From Hippasteria phrygiana (taxonomy: Eukaryota > Echinodermata > Asteroidea > Valvatida > Goniasteridae): 64,000 bases of DNA. Below are positions 1-11,848 of this stretch, piece after piece (position 1 is the first letter of the stretch; every line of letters starts with the position of its first letter). The stretch is from assembly GCA_037893225.1 (NCBI GenBank), contig JAZGUH010000282.1, positions 1,302,001 through 1,366,000 on the forward strand, written 5' to 3'. The position numbers and the translations under genes are program-made. Below the pieces are notes generated by a model. It saw nothing but the letters and a program-made list of their open reading frames with translations. It was not told where the DNA came from and ran no database searches.

Positions 1-232
1 ACCCCAGGGAATTTGACAGGCATGGAGCAATAAATAAAAGGTAATATGTACACAGATGGTGGCCGGAAAGAAAATAAACATTGCGAGGTTTGAATTTTCT
101 CCACAAGTTTTAACTCTAGGAAGCCGCCGATGATTGCAACATGTAGCGCCAGATCTAAGCTATCCATACATGTCAAAAATACTGCATTTGGTTGATATTT
201 CATGCAATTATGAATGAATAAAGCAAGTCCAT
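1..232. repeat. Representative D-type monomer (g-class)
   Basis: This monomer defines the p1-p232 numbering used here. It is g-class: p19=g, p37=a, p39=a, p59=g. It also has p45=t, p49=t, p92=g, p109=t, p119=g, p132=g, p179=a, p185=c, p218=a and p225=a. D-type monomers usually stand just before a C-type monomer. Good further examples lie near 13.22, 15.31, 28.3 and 34.33 kb. Confidence 0.9.
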
Positions 233-258
233 ACCCCAGGCAATTTGACATGCATGGA
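163..258. repeat. 15-bp inverted repeat spanning the monomer boundary (representative)
   Basis: The 15 bases at 163-177 (p163-177) are the reverse complement of 244-258 (p12-26 of the next monomer, tttgacatgcatgga) with one mismatch, separated by 66 nt. The same relation recurs wherever a t-class monomer follows. In g-class monomers p19=g adds a second mismatch. A single strand could fold into a 14/15-bp stem with a 66-nt loop. Whether it forms in vivo is unknown. Confidence 0.7.
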
Positions 259-464
259 GCAATAAATAGACGGTAATATGTACATAGATGTTGGCCGGAA
301 AGAAAATAAACATTGCGAGGTTTGAATTTTCTCCACAAGTTTTAACTCTAAGAAGCCGCCGATGATTGCAACATGTAGCGCCAGATCTAAGCTATCCATA
401 CATGTCAAAATTACTGCATTTGGTTGATATTTCATGCAATTATGAATGAGTAAAGCAAGTCCAT
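233..464. repeat. Representative C-type monomer (t-class)
   Basis: This is t-class: p19=t, p37=g, p39=c, p59=t. It also has p45=t, p109=t, p119=a, p132=g, p179=t, p185=c and p218=g. With the preceding D or following E monomer it forms a 464-bp dimer. This copy has two extra changes, p9 g to c (position 241) and p53 c to t (position 285). The p53 change recurs in only one other copy I noticed, 3,712 bp downstream near 3,997, which marks a shared duplication. Confidence 0.88.
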
Positions 465-696
465 ACCCCAGGGAATTTGACAGGCATGGAGCAATAAATA
501 AAAGGTAATATGCACACAGATGGTGGCCGGAAAGAAAATAAACATTGCGAGGTTTGAATTTTCTCCACAAGTGTTAACTCTAAGAAGCCGCCGATAATTG
601 CAACATGTAGCGCCAGATCTAAGCTATCCATACATGTCAAAAATACTGCATTTGGTTGATATTTCATGCAATTATGAATGAATAAAGCAAGTCCAT
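465..696. repeat. Representative E-type monomer (g-class)
   Basis: This is g-class (p19=g, p37=a, p39=a, p59=g) and differs from D by p49=c, p109=g, p119=a and p132=a, while keeping p92=g, p179=a and p185=c. From p109 to p132 it resembles B, and from p179 to p185 it resembles D. It can therefore be read as a recombinant of those two types, although it is itself widespread (for example near 15.8, 21.1, 23.4 and 58.7 kb). Confidence 0.82.
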
Positions 697-2784
697 ACCC
701 CAGGGAATTTGACATGCATTGAGCAATAAATAGACGGTAATATGTACACAGATGTTGGCCGGAAAGAAAATAAACATTGCGAGGTTTGAATTTTCTCCAC
801 AAGTTTTAACTCTAAGAAGCCGCCGATGATTGCAACATGTAGCGCCAGATCTAAGCTATCCATACATGTCAAAATTACTGCATTTGGTTGATATTTCATG
901 CAATTATGAATGAGTAAAGCAAGTCCATACCCCAGGGAATTTGACAGGCATGGAGCAATAAATAGACGGTAATATGTACACAGATGTTGGCCGGAAAGAA
1001 AATAAACATTGCGAGGTTTGAATTTTCTCCACAAGTTTTAACTCTAAGAAGCCGCCGATGATTGCAACATGTAGCGCCAGATCTAAGCTATCCATACATG
1101 TCAAAATTACTGCATTTGGTTGATATTTCATGCAATTATGAATGAGTAAAGCAAGTCCATACCCCAGGGAATTTGACAGGCATGGAGCAATAAATAAAAG
1201 GTAATATGCACACAGATGGTGGCCGGAAAGAAAATAAACATTGCGAGGTTTGAATTTTCTCCACAAGTGTTAACTCTAAGAAGCCGCCGATAATTGCAAC
1301 ATGTAGCGCCAGATCTAAGCTATCCATACATGTCAAAATTACTGTATTTGGTTGATATTTCATGCAATTATGAATGAGTAAAGCGAGTCCATACCCCAGG
1401 GAATTTGACATGCATGGAGCAATAAATAGACGGAAACATGTACACAGATGTTGGCCGGAAAGAAAATAAACATTGCGAGGTTTGAATTTTCTCCACAAGT
1501 TTTAACTCTAGGAAGCCGCCGATGATTGCAACATGTAGCGCCAGATCTAAGCTATCCATACATGTCAAAATTACTGCATTTGGTTGATATTTCATGCAAT
1601 TATGAATGAGTAAAGCAAGTCCATACCCCAGGGAATTTGACAGGCATGGAGCAATAAATAAAAGGTAATATGTACACAGATGGTGGCCGGAAAGAAAATA
1701 AACATTGCGAGGTTTGAATTTTCTCCACAAGTTTTAACTCTAGGAAGCCGCCGATGATTGCAACATGTAGCGCCAGATCTAAGCTATCCATACATGTCAA
1801 AAATACTGCATTTGGTTGATATTTCATGCAATTATGAATGAATAAAGCAAGTCCATACCCCAGGGAATTTGACATGCATGGAGCAATAAATAGACGGTAA
1901 TATGTACACAGATGTTGGCCGGAAAGAAAATAAACATTGCGAGGTTTGAATTTTCTCCACAAGTTTTAACTCTAAGAAGCCGCCGATGATTGCAACATGT
2001 AGCGCCAGATCTAAGCTATCCATACATGTCAAAATTACTGCATTTGGTTGATATTTCATGCAATTATGAATGAGTAAAGCAAGTCCATACCCCAGGGAAT
2101 TTGACAGGCATGGAGCAATAAATAAAAGGTAATATGCACACAGATGGTGGCCGGAAAGAAAATAAACATTGCGAGGTTTGAATTTTCTCCACAAGTTTTA
2201 ACTCTAGGAAGCCGCCGATGATTGCAACATGTAGCGCCAGATCTAAGCTATCCATACATGTCAAAAATACTGCATTTGGTTGATATTTCATGCAATTATG
2301 AATGAATAAAGCAAGTCCATACCCCAGGGAATTTGACATGCATGGAGCAATAAATAGACGGTAATATGTACACAGATGTTGGCCGGAAAGAAAATAAACA
2401 TTGCGAGGTTTGAATTTTCTCCACAAGTTTTAACTCTAAGAAGCAGCCGATGATTGCAACATGTAGCGCCAGATCTAAGCTATCCATACATGTCAAAATT
2501 ACTGCATTTGGTTGATATTTCATGCAATTATGAATGAGTAAAGCAAGTCCATACCCCAGGGAATTTGACAGGCATGGAGCAATAAATAAAAGGTAATATG
2601 CACACAGATGGTGGCCGGAAAGAAAATAAACATTGCGAGGTTTGAATTTTCTCCACAAGTGTTAACTCTAAGAAGCCGCCGATAATTGCAACATGTAGCG
2701 CCAGATCTAAGCTATCCATACATGTCAAAATTACTGTATTTGGTTGATATTTCATGCAATTATGAATGAGTAAAGCGAGTCCAT

Positions 2785-3016
2785 ACCCCAGGGAATTTGA
2801 CATGCATGGAGCAATAAATAGACGGTAACATGTACACAGATGTTGGCCGGAAAGAAAATAAACATTGCGAGGTTTGAATTTTCTCCACAAGTTTTAACTC
2901 TAGGAAGCCGCCGATGATTGCAACATGTAGCGCCAGATCTAAGCTATCCATACATGTCAAAAATACTGAATTTGGTTGATATTTCATGCAATTATGAATG
3001 AGTAAAGCAAGTCCAT
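2785..3016. repeat. Representative A-type monomer (t-class, A/B dimer)
   Basis: This is t-class with p45=c, p109=t, p119=g, p132=g, p179=a, p185=a, p218=g and p225=a. The p45=c state creates a third acatgt palindrome at p44-49, in addition to those at p139-144 and p168-173. It is followed directly by a B-type monomer. The A-B pair is the building block of the 16.5-19.3 kb domain. Confidence 0.9.
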
Positions 3017-3248
3017 ACCCCAGGGAATTTGACAGGCATGGAGCAATAAATAAAAGGTAATATGCACACAGATGGTGGCCGGAAAGAAAATAAACATTGC
3101 GAGGTTTAAATTTTCTCCACAAGTGTTAACTCTAAGAAGCCGCCGATAATTGCAACATGTAGCGCCAGATCTAAGCTATCCATACATGTCAAAATTACTG
3201 TATTTGGTTGATATTTCATGCAATTATGAATGAGTAAAGCGAGTCCAT
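3017..3248. repeat. Representative B-type monomer (g-class, A/B dimer)
   Basis: This is g-class with p49=c, p92=a, p109=g, p119=a, p132=a, p179=t, p185=t, p218=g and p225=g. It differs from the adjoining A monomer at 13 sites: p19, 37, 39, 45, 49, 59, 92, 109, 119, 132, 179, 185 and 225. The p92=a state (ggtttaaatt in place of ggtttgaatt) places a stop codon in one minus-strand frame and is the easiest marker of B along the array. Confidence 0.9.
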
Positions 3249-3712
3249 ACCCCAGGGAATTTGACATGCATGGAGCAATAAATAGACGGTAACATGTACA
3301 CAGATGTTGGCCGGAAAGAAAATAAACATTGCGAGGTTTAAATTTTCTCCACAAGTGTTAACTCTAAGAAGCCGCCGATAATTGCAACATGTAGCGCCAA
3401 ATCTAAGCTATACATACATGTCAAAATTACTGTATTTGGTTGATATTTCATGCAATTATGAATGAGTAAAGCAAGTCCATACCCCAGGGAATTTGACAGG
3501 CATGGAGCAATAAATAGACGGTAACATGTACACAGATGTTGGCCGGAAAGAAAATAAACATTGCGAGGTTTGAATTTTCTCCACAAGTTTTAACTCTAGG
3601 AAGCCGCCGATGATTGCAACATGTAGCGCCAGATCAAAGCTATCCATACATGTCAAAAATACTGCATTTGGTTGATATTTCATGCAATTATGAATGAATA
3701 AAGCAAGTCCAT

Positions 3713-3944
3713 ACCCCAGGGAATTTGACATGCATGGAGCAATAAATAGACGGTAATATGTACACAGATGTTGGCCGGAAAGAAAATAAACATTGCGAGG
3801 TTTGAATTTTCACCAAAAGATTTAACTCTAAGAAGCCGCCGATGATTGCAACATGTAGCGCCAGATCTAAGCTATCCATACATGTCAAAATTACTGCATT
3901 TGGTTGATATTTCATGCAATTATGAATGAATAAAGCAAGTCCAT
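3713..3944. repeat. Variant monomer with linked changes at p100, p104 and p108
   Basis: Three changes within nine bases (t to a at p100, c to a at p104, t to a at p108) turn ttctccacaagtttt into ttcaccaaaagattt; here they are at 3,812, 3,816 and 3,820. The three always occur together. I counted twelve copies, with p99 near 3811, 38144, 40000, 43248, 44408, 46032, 47192, 49744, 52064, 52760, 53920 and 56472. The fixed linkage points to a single origin followed by copying with the surrounding monomers. Confidence 0.9.
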
Positions 3945-5816
3945 ACCCCAGGGAATTTGACATGCATGGAGCAATAAATAGACGGTAATATGTACATAGA
4001 TGTTGGCCGGAAAGAAAATAAACATTGCGAGGTTTGAATTTTCTCCACAAGTTTTAACTCTAAGAAGCCGCCGATGATTGCAACATGTAGCGCCAGATCT
4101 AAGCTATCCATACATGTCAAAATTACTGCATTTGGTTGATATTTCATGCAATTATGAATGAGTAAAGCAAGTCCATACCCCAGGGAATTTGACAGGCATG
4201 GAGCAATAAATAAAAGGTAATATGCACACAGATGGTGGCCGGAAAGAAAATAAACATTGCGAGGTTTGAATTTTCTCCACAAGTGTTAACTCTAAGAAGC
4301 CGCCGATAATTGCAACATGTAGCGCCAGATCTAAGCTATCCATACATGTCAAAAATACTGCATTTGGTTGATATTTCATGCAATTATGAATGAATAAAGC
4401 AAGTCCATACCCCAGGGAATTTGACATGCATTGAGCAATAAATAGACGGTAATATGTACACAGATGTTGGCCGGAAAGAAAATAAACATTGCGAGGTTTG
4501 AATTTTCTCCACAAGTTTTAACTCTAAGAAGCCGCCGATGATTGCAACATGTAGCGCCAGATCTAAGCTATCCATACATGTCAAAATTACTGCATTTGGT
4601 TGATATTTCATGCAATTATGAATGAGTAAAGCAAGTCCATACCCCAGGGAATTTGACAGGCATGGAGCAATAAATAAAAGGTAATATGTACACAGATGGT
4701 GGCCGGAAAGAAAATAAACATTGCGAGGTTTGAATTTTCTCCACAAGTTTTAACTCTAGGAAGCCGCCGATGATTGCAACATGTAGCGCCAGATCTAAGC
4801 TATCCATACATGTCAAAAATACTGCATTTGGTTGATATTTCATGCAATTATGAATGAATAAAGCAAGTCCATACCCCAGGGAATTTGACATGCATGGAGC
4901 AATAAATAGACGGTAATATGTACACAGATGTTGGCCGGAAAGAAAATAAACATTGCGAGGTTTGAATTTTCTCCACAAGTTTTAACTCTAAGAAGCCGCC
5001 GATGATTGCAACATGTAGCGCCAGATCTAAGCTATCCATACATGTCAAAATTACTGCATTTGGTTGATATTTCATGCAATTATGAATGAGTAAAGCAAGT
5101 CCATACCCCAGGGAATTTGACAGGCATGGAGCAATAAATAAAAGGTAATATGCACACAGATGGTGGCCGGAAAGAAAATAAACATTGCGAGGTTTGAATT
5201 TTCTCCACAAGTTTTAACTCTAGGAAGCCGCCGATGATTGCAACATGTAGCGCCAGATCTAAGCTATCCATACATGTCAAAAATACTGCATTTGGTTGAT
5301 ATTTCATGCAATTATGAATGAATAAAGCAAGTCCATACCCCAGGGAATTTGACATGCATGGAGCAATAAATAGACGGTAATATGTACACAGATGTTGGCC
5401 GGAAAGAAAATAAACATTGCGAGGTTTGAATTTTCTCCACAAGTTTTAACTCTAAGAAGCAGCCGATGATTGCAACATGTAGCGCCAGATCTAAGCTATC
5501 CATACATGTCAAAATTACTGCATTTGGTTGATATTTCATGCAATTATGAATGAGTAAAGCAAGTCCATACCCCAGGGAATTTGACAGGCATGGAGCAATA
5601 AATAAAAGGTAATATGCACACAGATGGTGGCCGGAAAGAAAATAAACATTGCGAGGTTTGAATTTTCTCCACAAGTGTTAACTCTAAGAAGCCGCCGATA
5701 ATTGCAACATGTAGCGCCAGATCTAAGCTATCCATACATGTCCAAATTACTGAATTTGGTTGATATTTCATGCAATTATGAATGAGTAAAGCAAGTCCAT
5801 ACCCCAGGGAATTTGA

Positions 5817-8800
5817 CAGGCATGGAGCAATAAATAGAAGGTAATATGTACACAGATGGTGGCCGGAAAGAAAATAAACATTGCGAGGTTTGAATTTTCT
5901 ACACAAGTGTTAACTCTAAGAAGCCGCCGATAATTGCAACATGTAGCGCCAGATCTAAGCTATCCATACATGTCAAAAATACTGCATTTGGTTGATATTT
6001 CATGCAATTATGAATGAGTAAAGCAAGTCCATACCCCAGGGAATTTGACAGGCATGGAGCAATAAATAAAATTTAATATGCACACAGATGGTGGCCGGAA
6101 AGAAAATAAACATTGCGAGGTTTGAATTTTCTCCACAAGTGTTAACTCTAAGAAGCCGCCGATAATTGCAACATGTAGCGCCAGATCTAAGCTATCCATA
6201 CATGTCAAAATTACTGTATTTGGTTGATATTTCATGCAATTATGAATGAGTAAAGCGAGTCCATACCCCAGGGAATTTGACATGCATGGAGCAATAAATA
6301 GACGGTAACATGTACACAGATGTTGGCCGGAAAGAAAATAAACATTGCGAGGTTTGAATTTTCTCCACAAGTTTTAACTCTAGGAAGCTGCCGATGATTG
6401 CAACATGTAGCGCCAGATCTAAGCTATCCATACATGTCAAAAATACTGAATTTGGTTGATATTTCATGCAATTATGAATGAGTAAAGCAAGTCCATACCC
6501 CAGGGAATTTGACAGGCATGGAGCAATAAATAAAAGGTAATATGCACACAGATGGTGGCCGGAAAGAAAATAAACATTGCGAGGTTTAAATTTTCTCCAC
6601 AAGTGTTAACTCTAAGAAGCCGCCGATAATTGCAACATGTAGCGCCAGATCTAAGCTATCCATACATGTCAAAATTACTGTATTTGGTTGATATTTCATG
6701 CAATTATGAATGAGTAAAGCGAGTCCATACCCCAGGGAATTTGACATGCATGGAGCAATGAATAGACGGTAACATGTACACAGATGTTGGCCGGAAAGAA
6801 AATAAACATTGCGAGGTTTGAATTTTCTCCACAAGTTTTAACTCTAGGAAGCCGCCGATGATTGCAACATGTAGCGCCAGATCTAAGCTATCCATACATG
6901 TCAAAAATACTGAATTTGGTTGATATTTCATGCAATTATGAATGAGTAAAGCAAGTCCATACCCCAGGGAATTTGACAGGCATGGAGCAATAAATAAAAG
7001 GTAATATGCACACAGATGGTGGCCGGAAAGAAAATAAACATTGCGAGGTTTAAATTTTCTCCACAAGTGTTAACTCTAAGAAGCCGCCGATAATTGCAAC
7101 ATGTAGCGCCAGATCTAAGCTATCCATACATGTCAAAATTACTGTATTTGGTTGATATTTCATGCAATTATGAATGAGTAAAGCGAGTCCATACCCCAGG
7201 GAATTTGACATGCATGGAGCAATAAAGAGACGGTAACATGTACACAGATGTTGGCCGGAAAGAAAATAAACATTGCGAGGTTTGAATTTTCTCCACAAGT
7301 TTTAACTCTAGGAAGCCGCCGATGATTGCAACATGTAGCGCCAGATCTAAGCTATCCATACATGTCAAAAATACTGAATTTGGTTGATATTTCATGCAAT
7401 TATGAATGAGTAAAGCAAGTCCATACCCCAGGGAATTTGACAGGCATGGAGCAATAAATAAAAGGTAATATGCACACAGATGGTGGCCGGAAAGAAAATA
7501 AACATTGCGAGGTTTGAATTTTCTCCACAAGTGTTAACTCTAAGAAGCCGCCGATAATTGCAACATGTAGCGCCAGATCTAAGCTATACATACATGTCAA
7601 AATTACTGTATTTGGTTGATATTTCATGCAATTATGAATGAGTAAAGCAAGTCCATACCCCAGGGAATTTGACAGGCATGGAGCAATAAATAAAAGGTAA
7701 TATGCACACAGATGGTGGCCGGAAAGAAAATAAACATTGCGAGGTTTGAATTTTCTCCACAAGTTTTAACTCTAGGAAGCCGCCGATGATTGCAACATGT
7801 AGCGCCAGATCTAAGCTATCCATACATGTCAAAAATACTGCATTTGGTTGATATTTCATGCAATTATGAATGAATAAAGCAAGTCCATACCCCAGGGAAT
7901 TTGACATGCATGGAGCAATAAATAGACGGTAATATGTACACAGATGTTGGCCGGAAAGAAAATAAACATTGCGAGGTTTGAATTTTCTCCACAAGTTTTA
8001 ACTCTAAGAAGCAGCCGATGATTGCAACATGTAGCGCCAGATCTAAGCTATCCATACATGTCAAAATTACTGCATTTGGTTGATATTTCATGCAATTATG
8101 AATGAGTAAAGCAAGTCCATACCCCAGGGAATTTGACAGGCATGGAGCAATAAATAAAAGGTAATATGCACACAGATGGTGGCCGGAAAGAAAATAAACA
8201 TTGCGAGGTTTGAATTTTCTCCACAAGTGTTAACTCTAAGAAGCCGCCGATAATTGCAACATGTAGCGCCAGATCTAAGCTATCCATACATGTCCAAATT
8301 ACTGAATTTGGTTGATATTTCATGCAATTATGAATGAGTAAAGCAAGTCCATACCCCAGGGAATTTGACAGGCATGGAGCAATAAATAGAAGGTAATATG
8401 TACACAGATGGTGGCCGGAAAGAAAATAAACATTGCGAGGTTTGAATTTTCTACACAAGTGTTAACTCTAAGAAGCCGCCGATAATTGCAACATGTAGCG
8501 CCAGATCTAAGCTATCCATACATGTCAAAAATACTGCATTTGGTTGATATTTCATGCAATTATGAATGAGTAAAGCAAGTCCATACCCCAGGGAATTTGA
8601 CAGGCATGGAGCAATAAATAAAAGGTAATATGCACACAGATGGTGGCCGGAAAGAAAATAAACATTGCGAGGTTTGAATTTTCTCCACAAGTGTTAACTC
8701 TAAGAAGCCGCCGATAATTGCAACATGTAGCGCCAGATCTAAGCTATCCATACATGTCAAAATTACTGTATTTGGTTGATATTTCATGCAATTATGAATG

Positions 8801-8832
8801 AGTAAAGCGAGTCCATACCCCAGGGAATTTGA
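5817..8832. repeat. 13-mer higher-order repeat, copy 1 (3,016 bp)
   Basis: This block of 13 monomers is followed directly by a second copy at 8,833-11,848. Shared rare markers prove the pairing: p101 c to a (ctacacaag) near 5,901/8,917, a gg to tt change at p40-41 near 6,069/9,085, an aataaagagac variant near 7,226/10,242, gcagcc near 8,011/11,027 and tgtccaaa near 8,292/11,308. Two differences were noticed: gctgcc near 6,388 and gcaatgaat near 6,758, both with the usual base in copy 2. Edges are known to within about 25 bp. Confidence 0.88.
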
Positions 8833-11800
8833 CAGGCATGGAGCAATAAATAGAAGGTAATATGTACACAGATGGTGGCCGGAAAGAAAATAAACATTGC
8901 GAGGTTTGAATTTTCTACACAAGTGTTAACTCTAAGAAGCCGCCGATAATTGCAACATGTAGCGCCAGATCTAAGCTATCCATACATGTCAAAAATACTG
9001 CATTTGGTTGATATTTCATGCAATTATGAATGAGTAAAGCAAGTCCATACCCCAGGGAATTTGACAGGCATGGAGCAATAAATAAAATTTAATATGCACA
9101 CAGATGGTGGCCGGAAAGAAAATAAACATTGCGAGGTTTGAATTTTCTCCACAAGTGTTAACTCTAAGAAGCCGCCGATAATTGCAACATGTAGCGCCAG
9201 ATCTAAGCTATCCATACATGTCAAAATTACTGTATTTGGTTGATATTTCATGCAATTATGAATGAGTAAAGCGAGTCCATACCCCAGGGAATTTGACATG
9301 CATGGAGCAATAAATAGACGGTAACATGTACACAGATGTTGGCCGGAAAGAAAATAAACATTGCGAGGTTTGAATTTTCTCCACAAGTTTTAACTCTAGG
9401 AAGCCGCCGATGATTGCAACATGTAGCGCCAGATCTAAGCTATCCATACATGTCAAAAATACTGAATTTGGTTGATATTTCATGCAATTATGAATGAGTA
9501 AAGCAAGTCCATACCCCAGGGAATTTGACAGGCATGGAGCAATAAATAAAAGGTAATATGCACACAGATGGTGGCCGGAAAGAAAATAAACATTGCGAGG
9601 TTTAAATTTTCTCCACAAGTGTTAACTCTAAGAAGCCGCCGATAATTGCAACATGTAGCGCCAGATCTAAGCTATCCATACATGTCAAAATTACTGTATT
9701 TGGTTGATATTTCATGCAATTATGAATGAGTAAAGCGAGTCCATACCCCAGGGAATTTGACATGCATGGAGCAATAAATAGACGGTAACATGTACACAGA
9801 TGTTGGCCGGAAAGAAAATAAACATTGCGAGGTTTGAATTTTCTCCACAAGTTTTAACTCTAGGAAGCCGCCGATGATTGCAACATGTAGCGCCAGATCT
9901 AAGCTATCCATACATGTCAAAAATACTGAATTTGGTTGATATTTCATGCAATTATGAATGAGTAAAGCAAGTCCATACCCCAGGGAATTTGACAGGCATG
10001 GAGCAATAAATAAAAGGTAATATGCACACAGATGGTGGCCGGAAAGAAAATAAACATTGCGAGGTTTAAATTTTCTCCACAAGTGTTAACTCTAAGAAGC
10101 CGCCGATAATTGCAACATGTAGCGCCAGATCTAAGCTATCCATACATGTCAAAATTACTGTATTTGGTTGATATTTCATGCAATTATGAATGAGTAAAGC
10201 GAGTCCATACCCCAGGGAATTTGACATGCATGGAGCAATAAAGAGACGGTAACATGTACACAGATGTTGGCCGGAAAGAAAATAAACATTGCGAGGTTTG
10301 AATTTTCTCCACAAGTTTTAACTCTAGGAAGCCGCCGATGATTGCAACATGTAGCGCCAGATCTAAGCTATCCATACATGTCAAAAATACTGAATTTGGT
10401 TGATATTTCATGCAATTATGAATGAGTAAAGCAAGTCCATACCCCAGGGAATTTGACAGGCATGGAGCAATAAATAAAAGGTAATATGCACACAGATGGT
10501 GGCCGGAAAGAAAATAAACATTGCGAGGTTTGAATTTTCTCCACAAGTGTTAACTCTAAGAAGCCGCCGATAATTGCAACATGTAGCGCCAGATCTAAGC
10601 TATACATACATGTCAAAATTACTGTATTTGGTTGATATTTCATGCAATTATGAATGAGTAAAGCAAGTCCATACCCCAGGGAATTTGACAGGCATGGAGC
10701 AATAAATAAAAGGTAATATGCACACAGATGGTGGCCGGAAAGAAAATAAACATTGCGAGGTTTGAATTTTCTCCACAAGTTTTAACTCTAGGAAGCCGCC
10801 GATGATTGCAACATGTAGCGCCAGATCTAAGCTATCCATACATGTCAAAAATACTGCATTTGGTTGATATTTCATGCAATTATGAATGAATAAAGCAAGT
10901 CCATACCCCAGGGAATTTGACATGCATGGAGCAATAAATAGACGGTAATATGTACACAGATGTTGGCCGGAAAGAAAATAAACATTGCGAGGTTTGAATT
11001 TTCTCCACAAGTTTTAACTCTAAGAAGCAGCCGATGATTGCAACATGTAGCGCCAGATCTAAGCTATCCATACATGTCAAAATTACTGCATTTGGTTGAT
11101 ATTTCATGCAATTATGAATGAGTAAAGCAAGTCCATACCCCAGGGAATTTGACAGGCATGGAGCAATAAATAAAAGGTAATATGCACACAGATGGTGGCC
11201 GGAAAGAAAATAAACATTGCGAGGTTTGAATTTTCTCCACAAGTGTTAACTCTAAGAAGCCGCCGATAATTGCAACATGTAGCGCCAGATCTAAGCTATC
11301 CATACATGTCCAAATTACTGAATTTGGTTGATATTTCATGCAATTATGAATGAGTAAAGCAAGTCCATACCCCAGGGAATTTGACAGGCATGGAGCAATA
11401 AATAGAAGGTAATATGTACACAGATGGTGGCCGGAAAGAAAATAAACATTGCGAGGTTTGAATTTTCTACACAAGTGTTAACTCTAAGAAGCCGCCGATA
11501 ATTGCAACATGTAGCGCCAGATCTAAGCTATCCATACATGTCAAAAATACTGCATTTGGTTGATATTTCATGCAATTATGAATGAGTAAAGCAAGTCCAT
11601 ACCCCAGGGAATTTGACAGGCATGGAGCAATAAATAAAAGGTAATATGCACACAGATGGTGGCCGGAAAGAAAATAAACATTGCGAGGTTTGAATTTTCT
11701 CCACAAGTGTTAACTCTAAGAAGCCGCCGATAATTGCAACATGTAGCGCCAGATCTAAGCTATCCATACATGTCAAAATTACTGTATTTGGTTGATATTT

Positions 11801-11848
11801 CATGCAATTATGAATGAGTAAAGCGAGTCCATACCCCAGGGAATTTGA
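8833..11848. repeat. 13-mer higher-order repeat, copy 2 (3,016 bp)
   Basis: This is the tandem partner of 5,817-8,832. The junction lies between p225 and p19: the sequence runs with gcgagtcc (B-type end) up to about 8,808 and then resumes as aggcatgg with the tagaagg variant at 8,833, so this monomer is a recombinant. The right end is marked by the return to tgcatgg (p19=t) at about 11,850. The last 300 bp overlap the first part of the next 9-mer duplication. Confidence 0.87.

Noticed and set aside
199..214. Short dyad ttcat-gcaatt-atgaa in each monomer as a protein site or terminator
   Set aside because: Arms of only five bases in an AT-rich unit are expected by chance and no T-run follows. 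The 15-bp inverted repeat across the monomer boundary is a better candidate.
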